Shown here: piece after piece, positions 11,001 through 25,194 of the stretch
Layout of the letters: every line of letters starts with the position of its first letter
How positions within the stretch are numbered: the stretch's first letter is position 1
Assembly: GCA_013397845.1 (NCBI GenBank)
Contig: VZTG01001729.1
Location: forward strand, 1-64,000
Reading direction: 5' to 3'
Source of the DNA: Melanocharis versteri
Lineage: Eukaryota; Chordata; Aves; Passeriformes; Melanocharitidae
Length of the DNA: 64,000 nucleotides
The notes under the pieces: model-generated
Told to the model about the DNA's origin: nothing
What the model saw: the letters and a program-made list of their open reading frames with translations, nothing else
The model's database searches: none
Program-made: the position numbers and the translations under genes

Positions 11001-11942
11001 GCTGTCACACAGAGACAACAGCATCCTTCTGTCCATGCTTTCACTTGCGTGACTGCCTTTTACTGCCACAGAACTGCCTGTGCCCAGACAGAATCAGTCA
11101 GAGATGCTCCTCTCCTCATCATGTTTTCAAGCTGTCAGGGCTTCACTTTGACAAATATTCCAGTGGGAATAGCATCACCGCGTCTCACAGTCAGAATAAC
11201 TGCAATCATCTGTGAAGTGCCTTAGAAAAGAATACAAAGCTCTACTGCACTATTTGGGCTCCTTCTGGAGAGGACATCAACTACAGTAGGAGTGTAATTA
11301 ATTACATCTCATAAAAGATGGAGAACTACTCTAGATGATAAAATATTTTTTCCTGGAGTCTAATAATTTCACACTATTTTAAAAGTAAATAAATGAGGCT
11401 GCCATTCTGAGAAAGAAGCCACAGTTTATTGCTGTATTTAAGCCTCCATTTATCACAAAATTTCTGGTTCACCCTCCCCTCACACTAAAATTATGTTATA
11501 AATAAGAACCTGAAGATCCAAATCCCACTTAAATCTGCAGTGATTCATGTTGCTAAACTACTGTTACCTGAGGGTAGACATATTTTAAACCACGCTGAAA
11601 TAATTTCTTGGTTCTTGTGGTGTTTCCTGAAGTCGGAAGCAAAATGTGAGAATTGACATTTGCTCTACAGCAAATTGTAGGCAAGAGCCTACCACTGTTT
11701 TTAAGGAGCTAGCTTCTTAAGTGAGAAATTCTCACTAATCAGGAGTTGCTTGGGCAGGTTAAGTGAAGCAGCTGAGAAAAATTGTGTGTTCTGTCACTGA
11801 TCCAATGGGTGACAGTGTCCAGCCTAGAAAATACATTGCCCTGGGGATGTTTGCTGTGACATTCTCTATTTTTGCTTCTAAAAGAACCTCTATTCATTTA
11901 CCAAAAATATTTCTGTGCAATACCTCATCCCTAATTGTTAAG
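11001..11942. other. No gene seen
   Basis: Non-coding sequence with only short frames (for example 10922-11225 plus in two frames). No transposon recognised. Confidence 0.5.
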
Positions 11943-11963
11943 GTGGCATTTACAAAATGCCAC
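11943..11963. other. Short perfect hairpin
   Basis: Bases 11943-11951 (gtggcattt) pair exactly with 11955-11963 (aaatgccac) around a three-base loop. It is too short for a microRNA precursor, and no T-run follows. It is noted as a structure only. Confidence 0.7.
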
Positions 11964-14598
11964 AGTCCTGGATGAAATGTGTCAGGATGACAGCTTCACA
12001 GATGGAAATCTCCTTTTCTGACCCTTAGGATTCATATAATCTGGAAAACAAAGATACTAAGATGATGAGGATTTGGAAGTTTAAGTGCCTGATTTGCAAG
12101 CACAATTAGGTATTTGCATTCCAGAATATCACGAAATTTCAGCCTGCAAAGATAGTTGCAGAAAGAAAGGCCTTGTGAAGATAGATAACAGGAGCTTAAA
12201 ATTTGTACCACTATTTGGTGAGACTATCAGAACCTTCTGCCCATAACAGTACTCACGTTATCATTTACTTCTGCTACCTCTGAAATCCATGCCCAGCTAC
12301 TTCTGGCAATAATTCTCCCAGCTGACAGTTGCTAGATCCAGCTCAGGAAGAAATTCATCAATAACAGTGTTCCCTCTGATTACTCTTTGGTTTCTTGTGC
12401 AATGTCTTTTCCCAGTTTCCCAAATGCTTCCAGCAATGGTGTGGCTGGAGATGTCCAGCCTGCAGGGACCAGGGCCCTGTGATATGAACCTACTCCCCTG
12501 AGAAATGGAGAGCTGAAAACCATTGAGTTCATATGGACAGCATCACTAATCACATTGCTCATCTGCTGCTCCTCTCACCACCATAAAGGATTCTTCAAAG
12601 ACACGGTGAAAGTTCATTAGCGAACACTGCATGGGTGAAAAAACCCAGAAGCCCACAGTTCATCAGCTTATACTTACACTGGGAGCAAATAGAGGTCTTC
12701 AAATATCTGCCTCAGCTACTCAATCAACAAAGGATTTACTTTAAAAAAAAATTAATTTGCAGGACACTGTCATATTATCCAGCAAGGACACAGTTCTGTT
12801 CTACTGGATTATAGGGTGGCTGCCCTTGCTCACTCACCCCTCACAGCAACACACTCTCACCTTCTCTTGGCAGTAACTCAGCAAGACAGGCCCATATTGA
12901 ACACTAGTTAAGCCAGACAAGAAGAAATGGAAACATTACACTGTGTTTTCTGGACAAATTAGAATTTCGCTCCTGGTTCTTTGAAAACCTGAACACCAAT
13001 TACTCCAATCACTCTGCCCTGCATGGCTAATGGATATAGATAGATGTGATCAGCAAACCACAGTCTCCCTCAAACGGGATGGATGCTCAGCGCTGCAGAG
13101 CTGCAGCATTTAATTTCTCATCCACAGGCAGGCAGAGTCAGCAGAGAGAGCAGCTCTTCTTCCCCACCTTCACCTCCTTGACAGAAGGGACCAAAGGAGT
13201 CTCATGCTGAACCACGACTTGCTCTTCTGACTGAAGAAACACGGAATGAACCATGGCATTGACCTACAGATGTCTACAGGGACTTGCCAAGCAGTGATTT
13301 AGTTGGGGTGTATCTAAAATCTAAGTCCATAATTCAATATTGAACCTGGCCAAGGAACAGCTCAAAAATATTCCTTCCATAGAGGCCCAAAACATACATG
13401 CTGTTAAATCTAAAAATAGCATTTTCCTGTATTTTGTTTCATGACTGACAGATGCTGTTCATCCTCCCAATTCTAGTAGCCAGAAAGGGTTATAAAACAG
13501 GGACTGAAAAAAGAAGAGGAAAAATTGGCAGAATAAGTTCTCGTGAGAGGTACCAGTTTGTCTTGCATGGGTGAAGACACGGCTGAATTATTATAAACCT
13601 CCTCTCTTCAACTTCAGTATTTCTGAAAGATTTCTCTTTGACATTCCAAAGGCTTTCAGTTTCAAACCACTCTTTAAGAGTTTTCTTTTTATTATTTTTA
13701 AAACCAATCAGCCTGTAGGTGAGAAAATCCCCCTAAGGGTTATACCTCCAGTGTTCAGTCAGATTTTGGCCAAATGACTAAACCATGTCTGGGTTTCAGC
13801 ATTGCACTCTCTGAGACAATAATGCATCCATGAGTTTAAGCATAAGATAATGGAGTTGTATGTGACCAAAACAATATAATTATATATCAAAAAACACTAC
13901 GGAGAAGAATGAGACCCCACAGTAAACATGGTTCCCTATACACACACCCCCCACAAGAAATGTCCATAAAAAGAATAACTGTTTTTATGTAGGAAAATAG
14001 TACCTTGGATAAACTGGTTTTAAAAAATCCTCAGTCCTCAAGATTTCCAAAAATTTTGCAGATTTCTGCTGGAAACTAAATATCCGTTTCATTTCATGAC
14101 AGGCACTAACAAGCTTGATTGCCTTCTTTATAAATGTCATCAAACCCAGAAATATTGATTTCCAGTTTGGACAACCGGTGTCAGATACAGCACTGTGCTT
14201 TCATGTAAAATTCATCACAGAAATCCTTGCAGCCTTCTGATTAAGATCTGTGTATATCTGCCTACTAATAAGTGAAAGTACTTACCTCCCTCAGAAATAT
14301 AAATAGTTGTTGACTAAAAATCATCTCTTAGTAATCAAATGCAAATAGTCTCTTCTTAATATGAAAATTGTTTCTGACATGAAGCGATGTATGAGTCAGG
14401 CTCTTCCAAATGAGCATTTTTCCACTTCCATTCAACTCGAAGAGTTATGCTCATGTGGCTTGCTGTACCCACAGTAGTTACACCTGCAGTAACTCTACCA
14501 CTGGGTCTGAAATAGTCTTTGCTTTGAGGGTTTATATCCATATCCACACGGACAAGTCAGACAGTCTCAGATCTTTAGCTCAGATCCAAATGATCACA
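11964..14598. other. No gene seen
   Basis: About 2.6 kb of mixed, mostly AT-rich non-coding DNA without repeats that I recognise. Frames are short and show no domain. Confidence 0.5.
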
Positions 14599-14740
14599 CA
14601 TTGTGGGTGCCCCATCCCTGGAAGTGTCAAGGTCGCACTGGGTGGGGCCCTGAGCAACCTGCATTAGTGGAAGGTGTCTGCTCATGGCAGGAGAGGTAGA
14701 ACCAGATTATTTTTAAGGTGCTCTCCAACCTATTTTTAAT
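14599..14740 (+). mobile_element. CR1 LINE fragment
   Basis: The order of words matches the CR1 3' region: gtgccccatccctggaagtg, then ggccctgagcaacctg, then agtggaaggtgtctgctcatg, then ggtgctctccaacc near the end. The terminal attctatg repeats are not recognisable and an AT-rich stretch follows, so the extreme 3' end is lost or decayed. It is inactive. Confidence 0.88.
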
Positions 14741-17183
14741 TAACTTATTAATTAATGAACCTGCTTTAATTATGTTCCAGAGGTTTAAGCAAAAGAGGAG
14801 GGAATCAAAGGTGGGGTTAGCTTCTGAAGGAATTACCAAGCCAGAAATGTAACTGTCTCTCTTGCCATCTGCTCTGAGAATGCAAAAAAGCAGCTTAAGC
14901 ATTTGAAAGGAACAACAAAAATTCCTTTCCAAGAGCAGCAAACAAGGCACCTAAAAGCACCCACGCCCAGAGAGGCACCTGTGTAAACCATTAATCCTCT
15001 GTGAAACTACATTGCTGTCCACTCCATGTTCTGGCTTTTGTATATCATGCTGATATCCCAAGCTGTCCCAGTGTGCTGTCCTGGAAGTTCAGGAATCTCC
15101 TTCGGAGCCGTGGATTCAGAGCATCTCAGTGTGGATGAAAGGGACAGTGCGTTATTTTAGTTTCTTTGGTGACTCGGTCCTTCCATTTACTCAGACTTTT
15201 ACTTTACCATATAGAAGTGGTGAATATTTGACAGGTATTTATGAATCATTTCAAGATCCGCAGATAAAAATTATAATACAGGTGCATGTTATTATTTCTC
15301 ATAATTACACCAGAGAGCTCCAAGAGTTTCTAGGACCTAAAACAGCTGCTAATGACCTCTGGCAAACCACTAATATTTGCTGGTTTCCACACATACCCTT
15401 AATATGATCCAGGGTTTTAAGAGAGAGTTAAGAAGTGGAACCAGTAACTAACAAATGGTTCAGTAAAATCTTCCTGAAAGTAGACAAGACATAAGGAGAA
15501 CTAAATGGTTTGAGACCATGAAATAGCTGGGAAAATTGTAAGATTATTCAAAAATAGATTTAAAGCCTAGATATAATTCCTGACTGATAGACACTTTGTT
15601 TCATCATTGGAAAATTCCACCAGGAAAGAAACTCAGCACACATGAAGGAATGGGAACACCCTCGTTTGCTACCGAAAGCTGAAGTGAAATGGTTCACACA
15701 GATGTGGTAGCAGATACAAGTTTGCATCAAGACAACATCTCTGAATGCATGATCTCACTGGCTATAAAATTATCTTGCAATAGCGGGAGAGAGAGGGAAC
15801 AGGGAGGAAGGATGACTGAAGATTGTCTCATGGAGATGCTCAGAAATACTAATCAGGTTCAGCTACCTCACCAACCACTCTGGTTTGCACAAGAACATTT
15901 TCTCAGTACGCTAAAAAAATCATACAACCAGAGGGGAATCAAATGAAGAGAAATTCAATTAGACCTGGAGCAAAGAGAGATGAGTGGCCTGTGAGAGTGT
16001 CCAGCCACAAGAGAGTCTGTTACACAGGACATTTTGCAGTGTAAAAGAGGCAAGCAGACTGTGTGAGATAGCTGGAGATAGGATCATGAAACCATCAGCA
16101 ATTGTGTGCAGGTGCAGGATTAGGTAAGCACCAGCAGTTGCACATAGCTGCAGGGAGAGGCTCTTTGTTCCTTAAATTACCTGTGGCACCCATTATCTTT
16201 GGGATGAATTTGGCTAGAGACCCAGAGAATGCCGAAGATGCCATCTCAGCTAAATGAAGAGATCCTGTCTGTTTTCCAGTAGCTTGTATGTAAGACAAGT
16301 GGTTGCTATTCCATGGACTAACTCCTCTCAAGAGTCTGATCAAACCCTAAAGCATTTATGAAAGGAAAGAAGAGGAGACTGAAAAAGCATACATAGTGCC
16401 AAAAAAATTCCATGCCATCCAAAAATGTACTTGATAGGTGCCCATTTCTTTTTGATAGGATGAGATTCAGCAAGGCAGCCAAGTTAAGGTTGGATGATAA
16501 AAACTCTTGTGAGTACCTAGATGAACACAAGACACAGAGAAGATGGATTTTAAAAGGAGTTTCATCCAAGTAGAGACTGGAATTTATCTTGCAGTGTCTC
16601 CCTGAAAATGTTGTTTCCAATCATTCTTAAATGACTCCAAGGCCAATGGTGAAATCTGTTTTGTGAGCCCAGAGCTGTTTGCCACAAGCTGAAGTCAAAA
16701 CAATTTGTGACAGAAGCAGCACTGCTATCTCAACAGCCTAACAGGGGTTTATTAACACATACACAAGCTCATTACAGCCGGAATCAATCTCAGCTCGATC
16801 AGATATTGCATATTTTATAAGACAGACCATCATGGAGAGGTCACCCAGAGAGCCTTAGCAGAGCAAGCAATAGGGCAGGTTTACAGGACTATCATGGGAT
16901 TACTTTCAAAGAAATAACCCTAAAAGCTTGAGGGACTACTTCACACCCAAATCCCAGTGTGGAACACCATAAATTCTTTCCCTCAACTCCAATTTCAACC
17001 TAACCTCATAAACCAGCTCTCACTCCTGCTCTTGTCAAGGACAGACAGCCAAAGAAGCAGTGCCACACATTCTCTCCCCACATCAACTCCACACCATTGC
17101 AGGATTTTGGCATGGAGATTTTTTCCAATTACTATTAATGCATTTATTGTTGCTGGGTTTTGGCAGGTTTTGTGGATTTGGGG
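14741..17183. other. No gene seen
   Basis: Non-coding DNA. It starts with an AT block (taattaacttattaattaat) that could be CR1 tail decay. Frames such as minus 16318-16620 are short and unrecognised. A faint MIR-like resemblance near 15340-15375 is too weak to call. Confidence 0.45.
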
Positions 17184-17228
17184 TTTTCTTTTTTAGTTTT
17201 GTTGTCTTGTTTTGTTTGTTTTTTTTCT
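17184..17228. repeat. T/G low-complexity tract
   Basis: An irregular run of tttt and gttt words ending in eight or more T. Simple low-complexity sequence. Confidence 0.8.
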
Positions 17229-20099
17229 ATCTGGAACTTGTTGTCTTAAGTACCAGTTTAGTGACTGCCTGAGAGGCCATCTGAACATGCAGTCAACTCA
17301 GCCAAGTTTTGGCTATGAACCCAAGTCCCTGCATGGTTGGGTTGTTCTCCCCTTTTCTGCTCCTCTCTTAAAGCACTTCCCCGATGAGAAGAGAAACTTA
17401 TCCAGGAGATCTTTCCATGAGGTCTCTCCACCCAGCTCTTCCCTCCAGCTAGGGCATACTGCAGTCTGGTGCCAAAATCAGCAAGATGCAGCATGTGAAA
17501 AAGCACTGTTTATTTTCTAAGGGAATAACTGCAACCTGTCTTTTCACTTCCACCCTCCTAAAGGCTACAGACGTTCCAAGCACACACTCATGCCTTTCCA
17601 ACTACACTGAACTCTGCTGAAGGAGCTCACTTGAGGGTTCTGAGAGTGGATGTATACAAGAAGAGCTGGGGTCCACTTGAAATATCCGCAGGCCTCTGAA
17701 AATTTGATTTTTGTACTGAACTATTTAGGAAATAATTGTCCAGCATTCACCCGTGGCTACCTCAGAAGACAGATGGCCCATACAAGAGCTGCAAAACATT
17801 TTCTCTGTGAACATTTTTATTGTAAAGCCTTGACTGTTTATTGTAGAGGTTAATGAAGCTGTGAAGAGAACATGGTCTTGCTGAGATTATTGCTTCTGGG
17901 CAACACAGAGCACCAGCCATTCTTAATCCAAACGAATGGCATGACAGATAGACCAATTAAAAGTGTTTCCAAACAAGCTTTGAGACACAGGGCAGCTGTG
18001 ACGTGACTATTTTTTCTAATCCCCCTATCCTACAAACACTATCTAATTGCAGTGCCTAGTAGCTTCTGAATTCAGCACTCTCAAAAAGAGTTGCAGTGCA
18101 TTGCTTCTAAATCAACCCAGTCCAGTCACATGAGCCAGGCTCATACAGAAGCCAAAAAACCCCCATCAGAGAAAATTTGCTGCTTTTTTATTTATTTCTT
18201 GCCTCAGCAGCTAGAGGTTATTTCTGAATGCTGTCTGGGAAAAGCACAGGTATTCAGAAAAGTTCTGCTAACCAGTCCCCTTGGTGGCTCAGTATTTTTC
18301 TTAAGCCATCACAAAAGCTTTTTATCCTGCAGAGAGAGTCCCCATGCATTCATGGCTGTGCACATATATACACACACTGCTTGGTTAACTCTCCCATAAA
18401 TATTTTCCCTGCTTTGGTATAATATCATACAAAGGTGCATCATAAAATTCCTCTGAGAGAGAAGTTTTGTTCTCAAGTATGTGGTTTGCCTTAGTCTGCC
18501 TAGATGTGCAGAAAATCCAAAAAGGAGAGGGGGCTAGATACAATCTCTATTTATAACAGTCTTGGGTTTATTATTAAACAAGCAGAGAAAATAAAAAAGA
18601 GATAAAAGTTTTTCCCTCTTAACTCTTCAGTATTCATTCATATTCCTTTACATATCCTTACCTAGAGGAGTAGAACAGGCATCTGTAGGACTCAGCAGAA
18701 TAGAGGCCTCTACTAGATGCAAAAATTGGAGCTATGCCTGAAGCTACATCATTCCCACCATCCCAAAATTACAGACGAAACTCACTGAAGAGGTGTTGGT
18801 CAGTGAAAGGCAGGAAACTACATTCTCACCCTTGCAGTGGATTCTACCTACTACTGGTGAACCATTAAGCACAATAAAATGCTTCCAACTCTTGGCTGAC
18901 TTTTTTTTCTTGCCTGTTCTTTCTTTTGCAAGTATGGGCTGCTCCGGATCTTACTGAAGAAGTAGAGCAGAGCTCAATATTCCTGCTTTCAGACAGATAT
19001 TAAGTCCTGATGAGCATTAACAAATATAAACAGTGCAGAAGTGCCAAAAGAGGAAGAGACCACGAGGAGTTCCTGATCCTGCATGACCACACCTGAAAAT
19101 CTTCAGGAAGGGCTTGAGCCCAGGGGGAGCAGGCTTCAAGTGAAGAAAAATCTGTGCCTTGGAACTTGCCTCAGACTACGTCAGCATCTTTGAATCCAGC
19201 AGGGCAAATCCTGGGACTTCTCCACTGATCAGGACATTCACCAGCGACATCAGATCAGGATGTCACGGAGTCTCTCACTGGAATATGCCTCTGTTCATCT
19301 CAGCTCCCCTGCTGTATTTATCTCTGCTGCTGTCAGTCATTTAGGTGTCAGTTTGCTCAGAACAGGACTGACACAAACTTCAGAGTTACCATTTTCTTAA
19401 AAAGATTCTTTCTCGAGCTGTGCTTTACTTTAGCATTCCTTCAGCAGTGGCCTCAAACAATTGTGTTTTCCCACGGACTGGGAGACACTGCTAGAGGAAT
19501 ATCAAGAACATGGAATTTAAACACCTGGTTTCCTCAATTCACAGATTAACCAATAACACAAAAATAAAACTGGCATCTGAGCTGCACACTGCTGTTGCTT
19601 TATGACATATTTAACCCAAACTCCCTAATCTCATATTCCAGTAATAGAATAACCAAGATCATAATTTGAGGGAGCTCCAAAGGCAAAAGCTTGCTGGCTC
19701 TAGGTGCTATCTCAACTAATGGGATATTATTTCAATGAGAAAATGGAATAGATATATAGAGAAAACTAAATAAATATATACAGCACTGCATTCATTTTAC
19801 ATGGAGATTTCTCAAGGAAAAAAAATACCTTTTCTGGAGAGCATGTTGTTTTAGAGGTAGATTTTTCCATGAAAATATATTCCCTCCCTTCTTCCTGGCT
19901 CTTCTCCTTAGATTTTCTGGTTTTCTTTGCCCAAAGGTGTTGGCTCCTTTTCTCTGGCTTGGCCCTCTATGGTTTTCAAGATTATTCCAAGTTGTTTTTA
20001 CACAGCCTTCTGGATCATGTTATGAAAAGGTGCTTTAAAAACCTGCTAAAATAATGTTATTTTTAAATGGAGTTCAGGACTGACAAAGGCACTGGGCTG
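17229..20099. other. No gene seen
   Basis: Nearly 2.9 kb of non-coding sequence. Overlapping frames on both strands at 17212-17520 are chance-like. Bases 18540-18680 are A-rich with repeated ttattattaaac-type words and might be LTR-derived, but no paired ends were found. Confidence 0.45.
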
Positions 20100-20240
20100 A
20101 CTGACGATCTGATTCGTTTCCATTAGGAATACAGTACACATTGGCCAGTCAAAAGCATGTGGGCAATGTTTATTGACATTTCCATGCAAATATCTGTCAT
20201 TAGCTTTTCTTTATACAACCAGGCTCCAAACCACGTGTAC
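20100..20240. promoter_or_regulatory. Candidate enhancer: FOX, octamer and NF1-like motifs
   Basis: Within about 50 bases there are an NF1-like ttggccagtca (near 20139), a forkhead-type tgtttattgac at 20167-20177 and a perfect POU octamer atgcaaat at 20184-20191. Each motif is common alone, but the close cluster is less so. Activity is inference. Confidence 0.3.
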
Positions 20241-20621
20241 TTTTCAGCTCCTTCCTATTCAGCCAGTCATTTACTCTGCACCTTGCAGGAGCGTGGAGGA
20301 ACACCAAGCAGGAGAGGTCGTGCACGAGTTGCCAAGGAGCCCATTCCTTCCTTCACCAGAGCAGGGAGAAAACTGGAGGCGATGACCCCAGGCACAGAAT
20401 AGTCTCCACACACACCTCTACTCTCTGGCCAAACTCATCTGGTGAGGTTTTACTGAAACAGGAGCTTGACCATCACAGGAGGTCAGGTAAAGGATGGACT
20501 TGTGCCCTGCTGCCTCGTGCTCAGGGCACAGCTTCCCCCACCTTAGTCTCACACGGTTAAGCCATAATCAAATCTTAACGAAACAGGTTCAGGCATGAAG
20601 ACCCAGAGCAGGAGGAAATCC

Positions 20622-20675
20622 ATCCACAAAGAGGACAGAACAGCCCCCATCCACGAAGCAAACAGAACAGCCCTC
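20622..20675. repeat. 27-base tandem duplication
   Basis: Two imperfect copies start at 20622 and 20649. Each begins atccac and ends with cagaacagccc. They differ at a few bases, so the duplication is not brand new. It has no coding implication. Confidence 0.85.
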
Positions 20676-23600
20676 CCCAAAGCAGTGCCGCAATGTCAAT
20701 AAAATGCTGCCTAAACCATCCTTGGGTCCTCCTAGAAGCAAACTTCCTCCTGCGCTCTGCCGTGGGTTTGGGCAGCCTCATTGCTCAGAGCTGGGATGTC
20801 AGCTGTGACTTCAGCTGGGTTCCAGAGACAAAAAAGCCTCAACATGCCCCGAAAGTCAAGTCCCAAGAGGAGTGGGGCAGGTTTCACACACACATAGCAG
20901 CCACAGCAGGACAACGCCTGCTCTTGGCCATCAACTCACCCCTGCAGCAGAGAGAAAAGCACAGAAATCCCCTTCACAGGCCTGGCTTTTTCAAGGGTGT
21001 GTTTCTTTCTGACTTGCCTCCTCTTCTTTCAATTTATACAAACCTGCACTTCCTCCCTGGCTGTGTGTTCAGCGTGTTTCATTGTGCCTTCATTCTTGTG
21101 AATTGTTTGCTAATTTCTGGGAAGTAACTCCACTTTCCACACCACTGGGATTATGTAAAGGGGGCAGAGATGATACAGAGCCTTTGGTCATTCACTTCTC
21201 AACAGGGGAGCTCATTGACTTAACTACAAAAGTTTGCACTGTGCTGAGAGCTCTGAATTTCTCCATACCACAACTACGAACTTTAAAAAATATTACTATC
21301 AGCATTGCTATTAAAACACAGTTTCTGCTCTCAGAAGAGGAGAAATCTGTCCTAACACAATAAACTACTGATTGTTTTGAAAGCTTGGGTTGAAAGATAT
21401 AGCACTGCTAGGCCCTGGATAAAACTTAGAGACCTAATACTCTCTGAATTTCACATGCCACATACTGAGAAAAAAAATACACTTTTTCAAATAAAACGGG
21501 TCATTTTTTTAGAAAACAATTTACAAAGATGCCAACACAAAGGGTGAGATTCAAGCAGTGAGCTGAAAAACTGGCTTCTTGATACTTCCTGAAGTCCCTT
21601 ACCCTTCCTGATCCAAGCTCCATCAGTTCCAGTACCATCAGGAGAGAGATCCATCTCTCCCATTAAGGAGAGGCCATTGCCATGTCTAGCTCTAAAACTG
21701 AGCCTATATAATGCATGGTAAAAAAGGATTCTGAATCTATATGGATAACATTCAGAATTAGAGCTTCAAAATGTGATGCAAAGAGGAACAAAAATGTATC
21801 CAGCTACAGTAAACCCGGAAAAAAGTAGTCTCACTCCCACAAAATTCCTATTCATTGTTTCAGCAATTTTAAAAGAGAGTAAAGGTGTTAATAACACAAT
21901 TTTTAAAAATATTAATAAGTACTTGGGTTATTATATCTTGTTGGCTTCTGAGTGCATTTGCCCTCAGCACTGTCACCCCAAGGTGCAGCTCTGGGCTCCA
22001 TGGCTCCAGCCAGCTCCTCTAGCTGTTCACAGAGTGCACAATCCCACGCTGTCCACCCAAGCCTCAGCCAGCTGAGGACTCCTTTCGGGCTCAGAGGCAG
22101 CTGTATTGCCAGAATCTCACACAATCCCTAGCAAGAAAACGTATTCCAGATAATCAGTGCATCTGACAAACAGGAAAAGGGTCACAGCTCTGAGAAATGG
22201 GCTCCCAGTGCATTCCCTTCACACACGCAACCTTGTTCTCCCCAGCTGAACAGCTGGGAGCCAGCTGAAACATAAGAACCTCTCCCCTCCAGACTGTGCT
22301 CTCTATTCGGGGTTTAAGACAATTACACAGTTATTTGGTGTAAGAAAAGTCAGTCAAGGGGGAGATAAATTGTTTTATTTCTCACCCAGCTACATAACAG
22401 ATTTCTAGGAGCGCCAACTCATCTGTCTTTCCACTATTTTACTTTCATTGTAAGGTTGGGAATGGGAAGTAATTTTTCACTAGAAGGATCTTTAACTGGT
22501 TAGAAATTAAACTGCTCAAACGGGTGCGTCCTGCAGAATGGAACATCTATTATCTGGGGCCCATGGCTTTGGTTGCACCTTATTTATCCTCACAGCAGGT
22601 CCTTCTCCAAACCCAACCTCGCCCAGCAAGTTCCCAAGACACAAAGACAAGCAAAAGACATGTGACAATGAGACAGAGAGGTCCAAATCCAATATTTCAT
22701 TATGAAATAAAGCAGTGGAGTATCAAAACTGAGCAGCTGTGCTAAGAGAAACAGGACTGTCTCCCAGGGCAGCCCCATCCTGCCAGGCTGAGTGGGCAGA
22801 TCTGTCTTTCATCATCCTCAGCCTCTCCACCTCAGTACATCCTCCATTCAACTGCTGCTGCCAAGCTCCTGTCCTGTAAGTAATGAGCAACACGTGGGTA
22901 CCCTGTGTGACTGGTCCCAAGCGGATCAAAGCCATCAACACTTCCACAACCAGTTTCCTGCCCCAGCATGATGGTACATTTCACCATGTTGCCTGTCCCC
23001 ATCACTGGTGCATGTCCCAGGCCCTCAGAGGACCTGAGCTGGAGCAGGTCTGGCAATCCTGCAGTGCAAAGGGCAGAATTATCCAAAGTGCACGAGTTAG
23101 TCTTCCCTAATTCTCCTTCTGAGGCTGCTCAGAAGGGACAGGACACCATTACATTTTTACTCCTGGTGTGTGGGGAGCATATTACTTTGTCTCGGTAATT
23201 TATCTATCTTTATTTATTTATTTTACTTCTTGTTACAGCAGGCAACTGAGCTCTGCTTCATCCTCTCAGATCTTAAAAGCATGAGGTGGCTGCAGTGGGT
23301 GTTTCACTGTGACCTCAGGGTAACACTTGCTGCCACAAAGTTATGCAGATCTCTGCACTCTGCTCCTGGTTGAAACAGAAAATTCGATTCTTAGGAAAAA
23401 CAAACACATGGGATATAAGCAATGTTTCCCTGCAAGGATATTGCCACCGTAACCAATTTGCTCTAATAGCAAACTTCAACCACTGGTAAAAAATTGCAAA
23501 AATAATAATGATTTTTAAAACCACTCTCTTCAGCTGCTACCTATAAATACTTTGGGGATTATTCCTTGTGAGCTTATAGTCAGTCTTCTGTTGTGCTTTC

Positions 23601-24983
23601 AAATAGATAGCTCTGGGTTATTGATTTTCTTCAAAATGTTGATGTTAGTAATAATCTCAGATTTCTCACTAGGGGATGAAATACTAACACTCATTCCTGT
23701 CACTTCCATTTTTTTACTGCTACAACTTCCTTCAAAGAGGAGGAAAGCACCCCACCTACATGTTCCAGTGGCAAAAAATCTTTCCAATAGCTCTTCACTT
23801 ACATGCCATGCAAGCACACCCCCCCTCTCACCCACCACAAAGAACTCCTCTTTCAAAATCTCAGCTGAACACCCTGAAAACATCCAGTGGTCCAAGACTG
23901 CTTCCTTCACTATTTAGTAAGAGTTGCAGTAACAGCAATCTACTACTAATGAGACTAAAGCTCCAACTTAATTGCTTCTAAACACCATCATCACAATCAC
24001 CAAGAGTCCCTGGAAGTAATTACATGGATTTTATAACCAATGAAAGAATAAAAAAAAAATTAAAGGTTAAACCTTTTTGCATCAAAAGTTTGCTTCTTTC
24101 TTTTTTCATAGGCAAAAGAATCTCAGAGAGATACAGGCTGAGTTATTGTGAACTTTCTGCCTCCCAACTTTTTAATTAGTAGAATTGCACAGCTATGGCT
24201 TAAAATACTGTCACCCTGAGACTAGGGTGATTGACTTTGAATTTACTGAACATGAAAGGTGTATTTACTATATAAATTGCAGGGCTGTGCACTTCTGAAC
24301 GACACTTGCATTCATCTGAACATCACACATCAGACCACTTTATAAACATGTTATTTAAGACTCACAGTATGCCAGAAAGCAGAGGCAGAGGTTGAAAACC
24401 TTCTCTACTGCAATTGTTTCAATTGCTCTCTTCATCTTCTATTTTACATCAGGAAAAACTGGAAATTACGGAGCACCAAAGACTCAGGAGCAGAGTGCAG
24501 GGCTGTGAGAACAAAAAAAAGTAATCAAGATAAAAGCCAGGATATTTATTGCCAGGAAAATCTATCTTAGAGTAACAGGGAAAATTGTTTTCACAGCCCA
24601 AAGACTAACTTCCGAGATCAAATCTCAGCTCAAATAAATTCACTGGTTTATACAAAGGTTCATAACTTACACACCTGCACATACCATGTCAGCTTCTCTT
24701 TCAAAAGGTACCTCAAATATATGTCAAACGCACTGCTCAGTAAAGCAAGAGGCAGGTCTTGGCCTTGAGCTATGACAATCTTTTGTTAAAAACCTTTTCA
24801 CATATTAGTGCCCTGCTGAGAGAAGTAGATACCCGAGCACAGAGTTGAACACAATGAAGCTTCCTCAATATTTCTATTTTTCACTCCGTCACATTTTGGC
24901 CATTAAAGTCAGGGTATACACACAAACCAACCTGAATAAAACCCACAGATGCAAACCTCTATTTCCAAAATCCCTGCAAAGAT
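20676..24983. other. No gene seen
   Basis: About 4.3 kb of non-coding DNA. Frames include plus 20693-21127 (144 codons), plus 23552-23917 (121 codons) and minus 23599-23910. All overlap others on the opposite strand and none has a domain I recognise. I see no transposon or RNA gene. Confidence 0.45.
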
Positions 24984-25076
24984 TTCCACCAGACAAGGCT
25001 GCTCCAAGCCCCATCCAACCTGGCCCTAAACATTTCCAGGGATGAGGCGTCCACAGCTGCTTTGGCATTGCAAGTG
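24984..25076 (-). mobile_element. CR1 LINE fragment, antisense
   Basis: On the plus strand it reads the antisense of the CR1 3' region: ttccaccagacaaggctgct, then ccaagccccatccaacctgg, then catttccagggatgaggc, then ccacagctgctttggc. Both ends are truncated. It is the same segment as the stub at the window's left edge. Confidence 0.88.
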
Positions 25077-25194
25077 TCCAGGTAAATGTAAAATGAATGA
25101 ATATTCTTCAGGCAATGCTACTGGGTTCATTGAGAGACTAAACTCACAAACACTTCTCACGCTGTCTCTAGTGCTCAAGCCAGCTTTCTTTGAG

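Noticed and set aside
15335..15385. Faint antisense MIR resemblance (gacctctggcaaaccacta)
   Set aside because: The match covers only about 30 bases and decays at once on both sides.
18540..18700. Possible LTR fragment with ttattattaaac words
   Set aside because: No paired LTR, target-site duplication or internal retroviral sequence was found.
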